From an uncultured Lactobacillus sp. (lineage in GTDB: Bacteria > Bacillota > Bacilli > Lactobacillales > Lactobacillaceae): 64,000 nt of DNA. Position numbers and translations under genes: made by a program. The DNA is taken from contig CALNAK010000020.1 in the NCBI GenBank assembly GCA_937874185.1, positions 284,788 through 348,787 of the forward strand, read 5' to 3'. The notes beneath the pieces were generated by a model. The model ran no database searches. It saw only the letters and a list, made by a program, of their open reading frames with translations, and was not told where the DNA came from. Numbering within the stretch: position 1 is the first letter of the stretch; each line of letters begins with the position of its first letter. Of this stretch, positions 36,045 through 44,982 are shown in pieces.

Positions 36045-36407
36045 ATGAGTGAGTTTGCTGACCAATTAAAGAGGTATCGAAAGAAAGCTAATATTACACA
36101 AGATGATTTGGCTGGTGACCTATTCGTGACTAGACAGGCAATTTCAAAATGGGAATCAGGGGATTCCACGCCAGATTTGAATAATTTAATTAAGTTAACT
36201 TCGATTTTGAATGTAAGTTTAGATACGTTAGTATTAGGAAAAGAAAAGGAAGAAAAAGCAGATTCAGATGAATTTGTCTTTGACCCTAGAAAAAACAAAT
36301 ATGTTAGACGATTAGGTAAAATGAATTTTTGGGACTTCATGGCTAATTATTATTGGATTGTTATATTGTTGGCTATTATAATTGGTTTTTTCTCGGTGTT
36401 TCATTAA
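36045..36407 (+). CDS. XRE regulator with C-terminal membrane helix
   Basis: 120 residues from ATG 36045 (GGGAGGAA upstream). HTH_3 at 5-60 (ITQDDLAGDLFVTRQAISKWESGDSTP, read in part), acidic linker and a final membrane helix (about 98-118). A membrane-tethered regulator closing the ABC operon; may autoregulate it. Confidence 0.85.
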   Translation: MSEFADQLKRYRKKANITQDDLAGDLFVTRQAISKWESGDSTPDLNNLIKLTSILNVSLDTLVLGKEKEEKADSDEFVFDPRKNKYVRRLGKMNFWDFMANYYWIVILLAIIIGFFSVFH

Positions 36408-36411
36408 ATAT

Positions 36412-36462
36412 AAAAAACGGCAGCTCATCAGTAAATTGGATACTGATAAGTTGTCGTTATTG
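36412..36462. terminator. Bidirectional terminator
   Basis: AACGGCAGCTCATCAGT and ACTGATAAGTTGTCGTT pair, with T-rich tails on both sides, between convergent genes. Confidence 0.7.
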
Positions 36463-36464
36463 TT

Positions 36465-37460
36465 TTATTTTAAAAGTTTATTAATTTCTTCAATTTCATC
36501 ATTACTGAATTCAAGATTATCAAGTGTCTTCAAATTATCATCAAGATGTTGAATACTTGTTGTTCCAATGATTACACTAGTAACAACAGGGTCACGTAAC
36601 ATCCAAGCTAATGACATTTGACTCAGAGTTTGATCACGGTTTTGTGCAATATCGTTAAGGTCGTTTAGTTTCTTAACTAATGCATCTTTACCGTTTTTAA
36701 ATAAATATTGATTGGTATGATGAATCTTAAAGCTATCAGGAATTCCGTTGAGATAACGGTCTGATAATAGTCCTTCAGATAATGGTCCATAAGCAATGGC
36801 TCCAATGCCACCATCTTTAATGACATCACGAAGGCCACTAGTTTCAACATGGTTATTGAGGATATTCATACTCATTTGGTCCAAGACAAACGGTGTGCCC
36901 AATTGTTTGAATAAAGCAATGGCTTCCTTCAATTGTGGAGCCTCATAATTTGAAACGCCAACGTATAGGGCTTTACCAGATTTAACAATGTCATCAAGAG
37001 CTCGAACAGTTTCTTCAATAGGAGTTTTATCGTCGTAGCGATGGGCGTAGTAAATATCAACGTAGTCTAATTGAAGACGTTTGAGGGAATCGTCGATACC
37101 TTGGAGTAATGATTTCCTAGAAGTTCCGATACCGTAAGGACCATCGTGAATCTCATAACCTGCTTTGGTTGAAATGACTAATTCATCACGGTAAGATTTC
37201 AATTCATCATTCAGAATTTGACCAAGCAATTTCTCGGAACTACCAAAGTCTCCGTCACCATAGTGATTGGCGTTATCGAAGTGGAAGACTCCTTTATCAA
37301 AGGCGTGCAAAATAACTTTACGTCTGTCACTGAATGGATCGATACTTCCATAATTTCTCCACAATCCTAATGAAATAGGTGGTAACATCAAGCCGGTTTT
37401 GCCAGCGTGTCTAACTGGAACATTTGAATAACGTTCTTCTGATGCTTTATACATATGCAT
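36465..37460 (-). CDS. Aldo/keto reductase (YghZ-like)
   Basis: 331 residues, the YghZ/GPR subgroup: N-terminal NVPVRHAGKTGLMLPPISLGL, catalytic tetrad region FDNANHYG, DYVDIYYAHRYD. YghZ-type members reduce aldehydes such as L-glyceraldehyde-3-phosphate. Two ATGs six bases apart at 37460 and 37454; AAAGGA suits either. Confidence 0.88.
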   Translation of the reverse strand: MHMYKASEERYSNVPVRHAGKTGLMLPPISLGLWRNYGSIDPFSDRRKVILHAFDKGVFHFDNANHYGDGDFGSSEKLLGQILNDELKSYRDELVISTKAGYEIHDGPYGIGTSRKSLLQGIDDSLKRLQLDYVDIYYAHRYDDKTPIEETVRALDDIVKSGKALYVGVSNYEAPQLKEAIALFKQLGTPFVLDQMSMNILNNHVETSGLRDVIKDGGIGAIAYGPLSEGLLSDRYLNGIPDSFKIHHTNQYLFKNGKDALVKKLNDLNDIAQNRDQTLSQMSLAWMLRDPVVTSVIIGTTSIQHLDDNLKTLDNLEFSNDEIEEINKLLK

Positions 37461-37543
37461 ATCATCCTTTCGAATTCTTTCAACAATTAAATGATATTCT
37501 ACCGTGGGATGATTATCAATGATATGAGTGTAAGTGGTTACAA

Positions 37544-37999
37544 TTATTTGTATACGACTTCGAAAACTTCACATAGTATTGGAATGTTTTCGTTGAAAGG
37601 TAGCTTCTCTTCCTCATATTCTCTTTTGAAAAAGGCAATATGATCTCGGCGCCATTCATCCAGACCACGTGAATCTTCACCTTCATGATAGGCGTGTTCA
37701 GCCGAAACTTGCATTAATGGGACAGTTTCAACAACGACTTCTTTAATAATACATACGGGTTGCTCGTAACCGTCCAAGACAATGCTATATTCGCCAACCT
37801 TTGGAATTGGGTCTCCATCGACATCATATAATTCACGGGCTGAGGCTGTGGCAGTTTTGACTCCGTCCCTAATTAGGTAAGCCAGTTTGTTGTTTGATTC
37901 AATATCTCCTTCACTACCAAGAGAGAAGGCATCATATTTGTTAGTTGTTATTTCGGGATGTTCTTTTTTGAAATTGTTCCAATATGTTTTAGTATCCAT
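37544..37999 (-). CDS. ASCH-domain protein (YhfF-like)
   Basis: 151 residues, one ASCH (PUA-like) domain with GDPIPKVGEYSIVLDG and the C-terminal CEVFEVVY. ASCH proteins bind RNA or hydrolyse modified cytidines; the role here is unknown. SD GGAGGAA before ATG 37999. Confidence 0.85.
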   Translation of the reverse strand: MDTKTYWNNFKKEHPEITTNKYDAFSLGSEGDIESNNKLAYLIRDGVKTATASARELYDVDGDPIPKVGEYSIVLDGYEQPVCIIKEVVVETVPLMQVSAEHAYHEGEDSRGLDEWRRDHIAFFKREYEEEKLPFNENIPILCEVFEVVYK

Positions 38000-38095
38000 G
38001 ATTTCCTCCGTAATATGTTCTAATTATAATTTATAAATCGATTATTTGCTAAAATAGATAAATAAGTAGTTTAATTATTATGGAGGTATTATTTT

Positions 38096-38899
38096 ATGCA
38101 ATTTAAACAATTAAGTAATGGTGTTTCAGTTCCAATGTTGGGATTTGGAACTTACGAAATTAAACCAGCTGAAGTAGCTGGAGCAGTTCAAGGAGCTATT
38201 GATGCAGGATATCGTCACTTTGATTGTGCACATATTTATGGCAATGAGGTTGAAGTAGGTAAGGCCTTTAAAGATTCTGGAATTAAAAGGGAAGACTTAT
38301 TCATCACCTCAAAAGTTTGGAATGCTGATCAAGGTTATGACAAGACTTTAGCTGCCTTCGAACAAACTTTGAAGGATTTGCAATTAGATTATTTGGACTT
38401 ATATTTAATCCACTGGCCAAATGAAAAAAACTTCAATTTGACTTTGGATACTTGGAAAGCCTTAGAAACTCTTTATGATCAAGGTAAAGTTAAGTCGATT
38501 GGTGTTTCAAACTTCTCAGAAGAACAACTTAAAGAAGTCTTCGCAATGGCTAAGGTAAAACCTATGGTTAACCAAATTGAACGTCATCCATATAAGACTC
38601 AAAAAGAATTGGCTGCCTTTGATACAGAAAATAATATTCTAAATGAAGGTTATTCTCCAATCGGACATGGTCATTTAATTCTTGAGGATACTACTATCAA
38701 CAAGATTGCCAAGGCTCATGGTAAAACACCTGCTCAAGTTGTTCTACGTTGGCAAGTTGATACAGGTTTTGTTGTATTCCCTAAGTCATCAAACATCGAT
38801 CACGTCAAAGCTAACTTCGATATTTTTGATTTCAATTTATCTGATGATGAGATTGAATCAATTAACGCATTGGATCAAGATAAACATCTTAATTATTAA
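38096..38899 (+). CDS. Aldo/keto reductase (2,5-diketogluconate-reductase type)
   Basis: 267 residues. Catalytic D45-A-H-I-Y-G (FDCAHIYG; the family usually has DTAxxYxNE, here N-E follows), K about 75 and H about 108 (LIHWPN). NADPH-dependent carbonyl reductase. TGGAGG precedes ATG 38096. Single-gene unit. Confidence 0.88.
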   Translation: MQFKQLSNGVSVPMLGFGTYEIKPAEVAGAVQGAIDAGYRHFDCAHIYGNEVEVGKAFKDSGIKREDLFITSKVWNADQGYDKTLAAFEQTLKDLQLDYLDLYLIHWPNEKNFNLTLDTWKALETLYDQGKVKSIGVSNFSEEQLKEVFAMAKVKPMVNQIERHPYKTQKELAAFDTENNILNEGYSPIGHGHLILEDTTINKIAKAHGKTPAQVVLRWQVDTGFVVFPKSSNIDHVKANFDIFDFNLSDDEIESINALDQDKHLNY

Positions 38900-39035
38900 T
38901 AACTAACGGTTTTTGGGGAATTAACGGATTTGTATCTAAGTCCATTCCTTGAGAATCGTTTTTATTTTATATTTGTTAATGCTTTTATATTTACCAGTTG
39001 GTATTATATCAGTAGTAAGTTCTAGGAGGATCATT

Positions 39036-39272
39036 ATGGTTGATAGAGTTAGGTTAGATAAAAATGGCGAAGATTACTTTTTCAAAATTTCAAAGGAAGA
39101 CTGTGAGAAATTAAATGCGGATGAAAGTACAACTTTTGAGAAGATAATATCACTTGATGGTAGCCAAATTACCTTTATCAAAATAGATAAGCCTGAACCA
39201 GATGTCAATAAAATAGTAGATTCGCTTATGGAAGAGGACTCTGAATTTATGAAGGAATTATCTAATTTATAA
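39036..39272 (+). CDS. AbrB-like small protein, possible orphan antitoxin
   Basis: 78 residues from ATG 39036 (AGGAGGA upstream). The beta-rich N-terminal half (VRLDKNGEDYFFKISKED...FEKIISLDGSQITFIK) resembles the AbrB/MazE fold and the acidic C-terminus (MEEDSEFMKEL) resembles a toxin-binding tail. No toxin gene follows. Tentative. Confidence 0.5.
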   Translation: MVDRVRLDKNGEDYFFKISKEDCEKLNADESTTFEKIISLDGSQITFIKIDKPEPDVNKIVDSLMEEDSEFMKELSNL

Positions 39273-39379
39273 TTTTGCTCATATAGAATTAAGTAAGTAA
39301 TTGTAATCATGGATTTAAGATTGCTAACATTATTATTCGATGATAAGTTGTATATATACTAAAATAAGAGGTCAATTCG

Positions 39380-39802
39380 ATGAAAAAGGGAATCGTTTCT
39401 ATTTTACTTGGTATGTGTATTCCTATAATGACGGCTGGTAGTACAAACGTAAATGCCGTTTCTGTTGCAGAGGAAAATATTGGAGAAGTTAAGACAATCG
39501 TTGTCGCTGATGGAGATTATGGAAATAATGAAAAATCACGTGTCTATCAATTAGTTGGTAAAGATATGCGTCGAACAAATCGGACAATGGCTACCTTTAA
39601 TAACTCTGGAATCGTTCACTGGTATGCACAGGAAGTTAAAGCCGATGGTGAGAATTGGTGGAAGGTTGGAGAAAATCAATACTTCAAACCTGCACGAGTA
39701 AATGTTGTTAACTTGAATGCTATGAAGGAACATAATTTGACGGTAGAAAATTATGCTAACTTTGACAATAAGAGTGGCATTTCAATGATCAAGGAAAATT
39801 AA
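39380..39802 (+). CDS. Small secreted SLAP-like protein
   Basis: 140 residues. Signal peptide to VNAVS (about 28). One SLAP-like unit with the hallmark WWKVGENQYFKPARV near 95-110. SLAP domains bind wall polymers in lactobacilli. Confidence 0.7.
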   Translation: MKKGIVSILLGMCIPIMTAGSTNVNAVSVAEENIGEVKTIVVADGDYGNNEKSRVYQLVGKDMRRTNRTMATFNNSGIVHWYAQEVKADGENWWKVGENQYFKPARVNVVNLNAMKEHNLTVENYANFDNKSGISMIKEN

Positions 39803-39810
39803 TGGTTAAA

Positions 39811-39848
39811 GTGGGCAGTAAATGTTATAAAGTTTACTACCTGTTTTT
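39811..39848 (+). terminator. Rho-independent terminator
   Basis: GGGCAGTAAA and TTTACTACCTG form the stem, followed by seven T. Confidence 0.6.
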
Positions 39849-39861
39849 TTGACTTTATATT

Positions 39862-39904
39862 CCTTAGTACACACGTTAAGATGATATAATCGTGTGTATT
39901 AAGG
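39862..39904. promoter_or_regulatory. Operator and extended -10 promoter of abiEi
   Basis: CCTTAGTACACACG (39862-39875) and CGTGTGTATTAAGG (39891-39904) are 14-bp arms with one mismatch, bracketing an extended -10 (TG-A-TATAAT, 39882-39890). AbiEi proteins are known to repress through promoter inverted repeats; this fits precisely. Confidence 0.75.
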
Positions 39905-39928
39905 AAAACGTTAATGGAGGTAAATTAA

Positions 39929-40519
39929 ATGAATAGAGATTTGGTTTTGAACTTCATGAAAAAAAATAATGGACAAATAACTCGAACTGATGCAGAGAAA
40001 ATAGAGGTAGATCCACGTAATCTTATATATATGGAACAGAATGGAGAAATAGAAAAGGTAGAACGTGGCGTCTATGTTAAAAAAGATGTATTGGAAGATG
40101 AGATATTTAATATGCAGTATAGATTTAAGAAAGGGGTGTATTTCAAAGATACTTCCTTATATTTACATAATATGACAGATAGGACGCCATTTAGTTATCA
40201 AATGAATTTTCCTGCAGGATATAATAGTCCTGGATTAAAAGAATTTGATATCAGCGTTTATAGGCAGAAGATGGAACTATATGAAGTTGGTATAGAGGAA
40301 GTGTTTTCTCCAGGCGGCCATATAGTTAAGACTTACAATGAAGAACGAACTCTGTGTGACATTTTAAGAAAAAAAGATATGTCAGATATTGAAATAATAA
40401 AAAAAGCCTTCTCAATCTATGCTAAGAAGAAAAATAAAAATTATAAGAAATTGGGAGAATATACCAGCTTATTCAAAATTGATCCGTTGGTTTTGAATTT
40501 CATGGATTTAATTTTATGA
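39929..40519 (+). CDS. abiEi: AbiEi-type antitoxin/transcriptional regulator, orphan
   Basis: 196 residues. N-terminal winged HTH (1-52, NNGQITRTDAEKIEVDPRNL then VERGVYVK) and the AbiEi C-terminal domain (YRFKKGVYFKDTSLYLHNMTDRTPF..., NEERTLCDILRKK). In type IV AbiE systems it represses its own promoter and counteracts the nucleotidyltransferase AbiEii. Here no abiEii follows: a terminator comes 25 bp after the stop. The operator upstream is well preserved. Confidence 0.85.
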   Translation: MNRDLVLNFMKKNNGQITRTDAEKIEVDPRNLIYMEQNGEIEKVERGVYVKKDVLEDEIFNMQYRFKKGVYFKDTSLYLHNMTDRTPFSYQMNFPAGYNSPGLKEFDISVYRQKMELYEVGIEEVFSPGGHIVKTYNEERTLCDILRKKDMSDIEIIKKAFSIYAKKKNKNYKKLGEYTSLFKIDPLVLNFMDLIL

Positions 40520-40543
40520 AGAACAATAATATTATTCCATACT

Positions 40544-40583
40544 AAAAAGGAAGATATGCAGAACACATATCTTCCTTATTTTT
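40544..40583. terminator. Bidirectional terminator
   Basis: AAGGAAGATATG and CATATCTTCCTT with a short loop, A-run and T-run on the two sides; serves abiEi and the convergent MBL gene. Confidence 0.85.
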
Positions 40584-40589
40584 ATATCA

Positions 40590-41222
40590 TTAAAAATAAA
40601 GCATGGATTGATGAACTTGATCCATATTCATAGGCTTAGTATGACCAACAAACAACTGAGTTTCATGTGGCAATTGCTCAATTTGATTATCAATACTTTC
40701 CCTTAATTGTTTCTTATTGCCACCAGGAAATTGCCAAATTCCGGGTCCATCATTATACAAAACATCACCAACAAATGCGACTTGATTTTTAGCATCAAAA
40801 TAAGTTATTGAATCAAAGGAGTGGCCAGGAGTATAAATAATATCAAAACTTATACCACTTTTTTCGAGGTGCAATTTATCACCATCTTGCAGTAATCGTG
40901 GTGCCTGAGCAATACTGATATGTCGATTATGACCAGAAGCTAGATTCAATTCGTCGTTTTGAAGATATTCAGGTCCCCTAGTATGAATGTAAAAGGGGAT
41001 ATTTAGTTTTTTGGTTAAATCATCAACGGCACCAGAATGATCAAAATGTCCATGGGTCAGCAATATGTCGTCAATTGTCCAATGATGATTTTGTGCTATC
41101 TGTATTAACAAGGACGCTTGGGCACCGGGGTCAATAAGACAACCGTGGTTATTTTCTTCATTAATATAAAAGTAAGCATTGGTTTGAAAAACGTCACGAA
41201 CAGGTTGCATGAAAAGTTGCAT
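40590..41222 (-). CDS. Metallo-beta-lactamase-fold hydrolase (glyoxalase II-like)
   Basis: 210 residues. Metal motif H57-G-H59-F-D61-H62, further ligands in YTPGHSFDS and FVGHTKP. Similar in size to YcbL/glyoxalase II-like thioester hydrolases. Its ATG overlaps the stop of the DsbA-like gene (TAATG on the minus strand). Confidence 0.88.
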   Translation of the reverse strand: MQLFMQPVRDVFQTNAYFYINEENNHGCLIDPGAQASLLIQIAQNHHWTIDDILLTHGHFDHSGAVDDLTKKLNIPFYIHTRGPEYLQNDELNLASGHNRHISIAQAPRLLQDGDKLHLEKSGISFDIIYTPGHSFDSITYFDAKNQVAFVGDVLYNDGPGIWQFPGGNKKQLRESIDNQIEQLPHETQLFVGHTKPMNMDQVHQSMLYF

Positions 41223-41914
41223 TAGATATCACATCCATCAATACCACAACTCATTCCAGTTGATAGAGCATCTTCAGCATCAATTGCATCTGTGATGATT
41301 TTCTTGAAAGTTTCCTTAGGTTGAGCACCCATAATACCTTTATCATTAATAATGAAGAAGGGAACCGCATTAACCCCATGAGATGTGATGAACTCTTCAT
41401 CATTACGGACGTCTTCAAAATATGCATTACTATTTAAGACCTCTTTGATTTTAGTAAGGTCAAGACCGGCTTTCTTTGCGACTTCCATCAAAACGTTATG
41501 ATCAGCTAACTTTAAATTGTCACTAAAATAAGCTTCAAATAATAAGTCAGAAAACTTTTTAGTTAATTTCGTATCTCCTAGACTGTTAACGTATTGAGTC
41601 AAACGATGAGCATCCATTGTATTAGTGTTGCGTGTGGAACTGTACTTAAAGTCTAATCCTTCAGCACGTCCCATTTGAGAGATTTTATCAATTCGTTCTG
41701 CTGCAGCATCCATACTCAAATTATACTTTTTGGCAAAGCGAACCAAGGTAGTTTCTTGAACATCCTTTGGAGCATCAGGATATAATTCGAAACTGTGATA
41801 GTCAAACGAAACTCTATCCTCAATCTTTAATTCTTTAACGAGGTTATCAACACGAGCCTCAGCAATATAACAAAATGGGCAAGCATAATCTGTCCATACA
41901 GAAATTTTTAACAT
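41222..41914 (-). CDS. DsbA-family oxidoreductase (FrnE-like)
   Basis: 230 residues from ATG 41914 (AAAGGATTGG upstream; the TTG at 41926 lies inside that site). Thioredoxin-fold with C12-P-F-C15 near the N-terminus, helical insert and cis-Pro loop VNAVPFF; a second Cys pair sits at the C-terminus (MSCGIDGCDI). No signal peptide, so cytoplasmic. FrnE-type proteins are linked to oxidative stress. Translationally coupled to the MBL gene. Confidence 0.88.
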   Translation of the reverse strand: MLKISVWTDYACPFCYIAEARVDNLVKELKIEDRVSFDYHSFELYPDAPKDVQETTLVRFAKKYNLSMDAAAERIDKISQMGRAEGLDFKYSSTRNTNTMDAHRLTQYVNSLGDTKLTKKFSDLLFEAYFSDNLKLADHNVLMEVAKKAGLDLTKIKEVLNSNAYFEDVRNDEEFITSHGVNAVPFFIINDKGIMGAQPKETFKKIITDAIDAEDALSTGMSCGIDGCDI

Positions 41915-41941
41915 AATATAGTCCAATCCTTTCTATTTTAA

Positions 41942-42193
41942 CTATCCTTTTTTACCAATAGCTTGTCGGTCCATATTTTCAATTACAATATCAAAAATAT
42001 CTCCAAGTGTGGCGCAATAATCGATGATTTGACCAGGTTGATTTGTGTGAAAATGAAGTTTCATTAAATCATGGTCGCCACCGGCTATTAAACTGTTTCC
42101 GACAAATTTAGTTGTGATGGCATCACGTAGTTCAGTTTCATTAAGTGAACAGTTAGTGATTAATGCTTGTGTATCAAATTGATAATGTTCCAT
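41942..42193 (-). CDS. Stand-alone FakA/YloV-like middle-domain fragment
   Basis: 83 residues from ATG 42193 (AGGAGA upstream; the upstream frame to 42319 has no site). It matches the region of FakA/YloV (fatty-acid kinase, DAK-phosphatase) that reads G-x-SL...D-x-K-x-HxHT-x-PG...YG-x-IENM: here VGNSLIAGGDHDLMKLHFHTNQPG (in part) and LGDIFDIVIENM. It lacks the DhaL nucleotide-binding and DegV-partner parts, so it cannot be a kinase alone. First gene of the DsbA/MBL operon. Confidence 0.6.
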   Translation of the reverse strand: MEHYQFDTQALITNCSLNETELRDAITTKFVGNSLIAGGDHDLMKLHFHTNQPGQIIDYCATLGDIFDIVIENMDRQAIGKKG

Positions 42194-42312
42194 AAAAATA
42201 TCTCCTGACAAAAATATTGGTAAATCAATAGGGCTTAGTATATGATTGCAATATGTATTTAACAAGTATGCACATTTTAAATACCTAGTATTAAAAATGA
42301 TAGTAATGGAGA

Positions 42313-42681
42313 ATGACAACGTTTATGGATAAAGCTGATTTGAAAGAATTTAAAACTATTGATATGGATCCATTTGATGGAGCCCTAAAATTGATAAGTG
42401 GTAAATGGAAAATGAATTTACTTTTTTGCTTATCTGAACTGGATACGATGCGTTATGGTGAAATAAAAAGAGTTCTGGGAAATGTTACACCGCATGTATT
42501 GTCAGTGAAGTTAAAGGAGTTAGAGGAAAATGAACTGATTTCAAGACATGAATATCCTCAAATTCCGCCTAAGGTTGAATATTCATTAACTGAAAAGGGA
42601 CGAACACTAATTCCAATTTTGAGAAATATCTGTGATTGGGGTAAAGAGTATTGTGTGGATTACCCAAACGATGAAGATTAG
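42313..42681 (+). CDS. HxlR-type regulator (no N-terminal Cys)
   Basis: 122 residues. HxlR winged HTH: DGALKLISGKWKMNLLF, RYGEIKRVLGNVTPHVLS, YPQIPPKVEYSLTEKG. Many HxlR proteins sense redox or aldehydes through a Cys before ALxLIxGKW; here that position is Asp, and other Cys lie at LLFCLSE and ICDWG. Divergent from the FakA-fragment/DsbA/MBL operon and a likely regulator of it. A start at ATG 42325 is also possible. Confidence 0.85.
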   Translation: MTTFMDKADLKEFKTIDMDPFDGALKLISGKWKMNLLFCLSELDTMRYGEIKRVLGNVTPHVLSVKLKELEENELISRHEYPQIPPKVEYSLTEKGRTLIPILRNICDWGKEYCVDYPNDED

Positions 42682-42740
42682 ATAGTAAAAGACGAGATAT
42701 GAGTTGGATTATTCCATTTATACCTCGTCTTTTTATATGT

Positions 42741-43148
42741 TTATTCACGGAAATGATTAGCATAAAGATCAATTTCTAGTAAAACAAGTGCTATAACGGT
42801 TCCTGCTATTAGGCTAACAAGAAAGTGAGAACCTTTAAGTAATATGTAGAATACAAAAGAAAGAACAATTAGTTCAATTACGAAACGAATTGTAATTAAT
42901 TTAATTGATGCTTTTGGTTTATCCTCAGTGGGTGAACTTATGTTAACTGAAAGTACAATCAATATAAATGCTCCTATCATGAGAACTGCAAAAAGTGGGT
43001 TATCAAGCGAGAATACACCACTCCAGTTCTTATGTAGATAACTTTGCCAAAGTAAAATTAAAATAATCACGATATTTTCAATACTGAAAGCAATTCTAAT
43101 ATTTTTCAAGTTCCGTACTATTAATCGTTCATCATGAATTCTTTTCAT
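42741..43148 (-). CDS. Four-helix membrane protein paired with XRE gene
   Basis: 135 residues from ATG 43148 (GAGGGG upstream). Four hydrophobic helices (about 22-40, 51-70, 85-104, 108-126). Overlaps the end of the XRE gene; such XRE plus small-membrane-protein pairs are common in Firmicutes but uncharacterised. Confidence 0.7.
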   Translation of the reverse strand: MKRIHDERLIVRNLKNIRIAFSIENIVIILILLWQSYLHKNWSGVFSLDNPLFAVLMIGAFILIVLSVNISSPTEDKPKASIKLITIRFVIELIVLSFVFYILLKGSHFLVSLIAGTVIALVLLEIDLYANHFRE

Positions 43149-43356
43149 GGTTATCACGCCCCTCAGTGTTCATCCAGAATAATTGATCTAATGTTTTATT
43201 AAGTATATGGCACAAACTAAAGCACAATTTCAATGATGGATTATATTCACCTTTCTCAATTAGGCTCAGTGTCTGACGTGTAATACCAGTGGCCGTTGCT
43301 AATTGCTTTTGAGATAAGTTGGCTTGCAATCGGTATGATTTAACGTTGTTATCCAT
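43132..43356 (-). CDS. XRE-family (Cro/CI-like) regulator
   Basis: 74 residues, almost only an HTH_3 domain (LSQKQLATATGITRQTLSLI, EKGEYNPSLKL). Overlaps the membrane protein by 17 bp. Confidence 0.88.
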   Translation of the reverse strand: MDNNVKSYRLQANLSQKQLATATGITRQTLSLIEKGEYNPSLKLCFSLCHILNKTLDQLFWMNTEGRDNHEKNS

Positions 43357-43565
43357 GAAGAATCATGTCCTTTAATGTAATATATATATTCCATCTGAAG
43401 CCAGTATATGCTCGTTAATTAGAAACAAAGTATACTATTTGAACAATGAATGATTAGCTTATCTATATCCACCAGTATTAAGTTCATATTACAAAATTTA
43501 TATTTTGTTGAATTGTACAATTCTTCATAGTAACTTGAAGTATGAAGTTACTAGGGGGAAGAAAC

Positions 43566-44510
43566 ATGTCTAAAAAAATTCTATTGGCAAGTGCCGTTGT
43601 TTTAGGAACAATTTCAACATTTGCTACAAGTACAGTTAATGTATCAGCTAATCAAATTGATAATACTAACAATGGTAGTTCCAGTGTTATCGTTGGACCC
43701 AAAGTGGATAAAGCTGATACTTCAGTGACATTGAATTCAGCAGTTATCCAAGCTAGTTCGATCAATGACCAAATACCAATTGTTCAAGGTGCTGTTAATG
43801 CTACTCCGGCACAACAACAAGCCTTTTTAAGTAAGGTAGTTCCAATTGCTCAGCAACAAGCTTCAAAATATAATTTATATACTTCAGTTATGTTGGCGCA
43901 ATCAATTTTGGAAAGCAATTGGGGACTATCAAGTTTAGCTACACAAGCCAATAATTATTTTGGAATTAAGGGTTATTACGGTAATGCCACTTATGTGATC
44001 AAAACTAACGAGTGGAGCGCCGCTAAGGGTACTTATGTAATTACAGCTAACTTTAAGAAATATCCAAATATCGAAACTTCGTTCGCTGATAATGGAGACA
44101 AATTACGTAATGGTGTTTCTTGGGATTCAGCTCGTTATAAGGGTGCTTGGAAAGAAAATACTAGTTCTTATAAAGATGCTACTGCTTGGTTACAAGGACG
44201 CTACGCTACATCATATAATTATGCTTCATCATTGAATAATGTTATTCAAGCTTATAATTTAACGCAATATGATGGTACCTCACAGACTAATGCTAGTTCT
44301 AAACCAACTAATGTTATTTCAGTTAATAATAAAAATGCTTCATACGTTCCCTTAACTTCATTTGATAATGCCGGTAATGGCACTCTGATTACAAATCATG
44401 CCTTAGCTAATAATACACCATGGTTAACCGACCAAACAAGAAGTTATAATGGACACACATATTATCGTGTCGCAACTAATGAATGGGTTGAAGATAGTTT
44501 TGTTAAGTAG
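43566..44510 (+). CDS. Secreted endo-beta-N-acetylglucosaminidase with SLAP domain
   Basis: 314 residues from ATG 43566 (AGGGGGAAG upstream). Signal peptide to VSANQ (about 29), glucosaminidase (FlgJ/LytG-type) domain about 85-235 with LAQSILESNWGLSSLA and NNYFGIKG, then a C-terminal SLAP unit (about 255-314) ending TYYRVATNEWVEDSFVK. Cleaves peptidoglycan glycan strands during wall turnover. Confidence 0.9.
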   Translation: MSKKILLASAVVLGTISTFATSTVNVSANQIDNTNNGSSSVIVGPKVDKADTSVTLNSAVIQASSINDQIPIVQGAVNATPAQQQAFLSKVVPIAQQQASKYNLYTSVMLAQSILESNWGLSSLATQANNYFGIKGYYGNATYVIKTNEWSAAKGTYVITANFKKYPNIETSFADNGDKLRNGVSWDSARYKGAWKENTSSYKDATAWLQGRYATSYNYASSLNNVIQAYNLTQYDGTSQTNASSKPTNVISVNNKNASYVPLTSFDNAGNGTLITNHALANNTPWLTDQTRSYNGHTYYRVATNEWVEDSFVK

Positions 44511-44982
44511 TAAAGACAACTGAATTTATACGATTCTAAAAATTTAAAGTATCAAATATAATAAGACAGATAAAGCTGTATTAACTGGAGATAAAAATCC
44601 AATTAATACAGCTTTATTTTGTTAGGAAATTATTAAATTGTTATAACCAATCATAAAGAAAAAGTATTTCTAGGAATCTCGTTTTTATCTGCTCAGATTT
44701 ATTGTGTGAATTTATTATTAATATCCAATGATTAAGTTCAAATAGCAGTTACTAAATCTAAATTGTAAATTTTATGTATAAAAATAATATTAAAAAGTAG
44801 ATAAATGATTGTATACAAATGTTATAGGGACGGTATTGGCTCACATTATAAAAAATATTATTATCTATTATGAATCCATTTGGTAATCAGGAAATTGCAT
44901 AATGTTTGTGAAGATAAGCGTTTACAAAAATAATTCCATACATTTGGGATAAATATATAAAACAATATAGGGGGCAGACACC
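44511..44982. other. Gene-free stretch upstream of the phase-variable gene
   Basis: 472 AT-rich bases with the terminator at 44571-44622 and then a 360-nt upstream region. AAATTGCATAATG (44892-44904) recurs upstream of the Ig-like/WxL-like operon (26305-26317). SD AGGGGG at 44969-44974. No ORF seen. Confidence 0.5.
44571..44622 (+). terminator. Rho-independent terminator
   Basis: TAAAGCTGTATTAA and TTAATACAGCTTTA form a 14-bp perfect stem around an 18-nt loop, followed by TTTTG. Confidence 0.8.
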
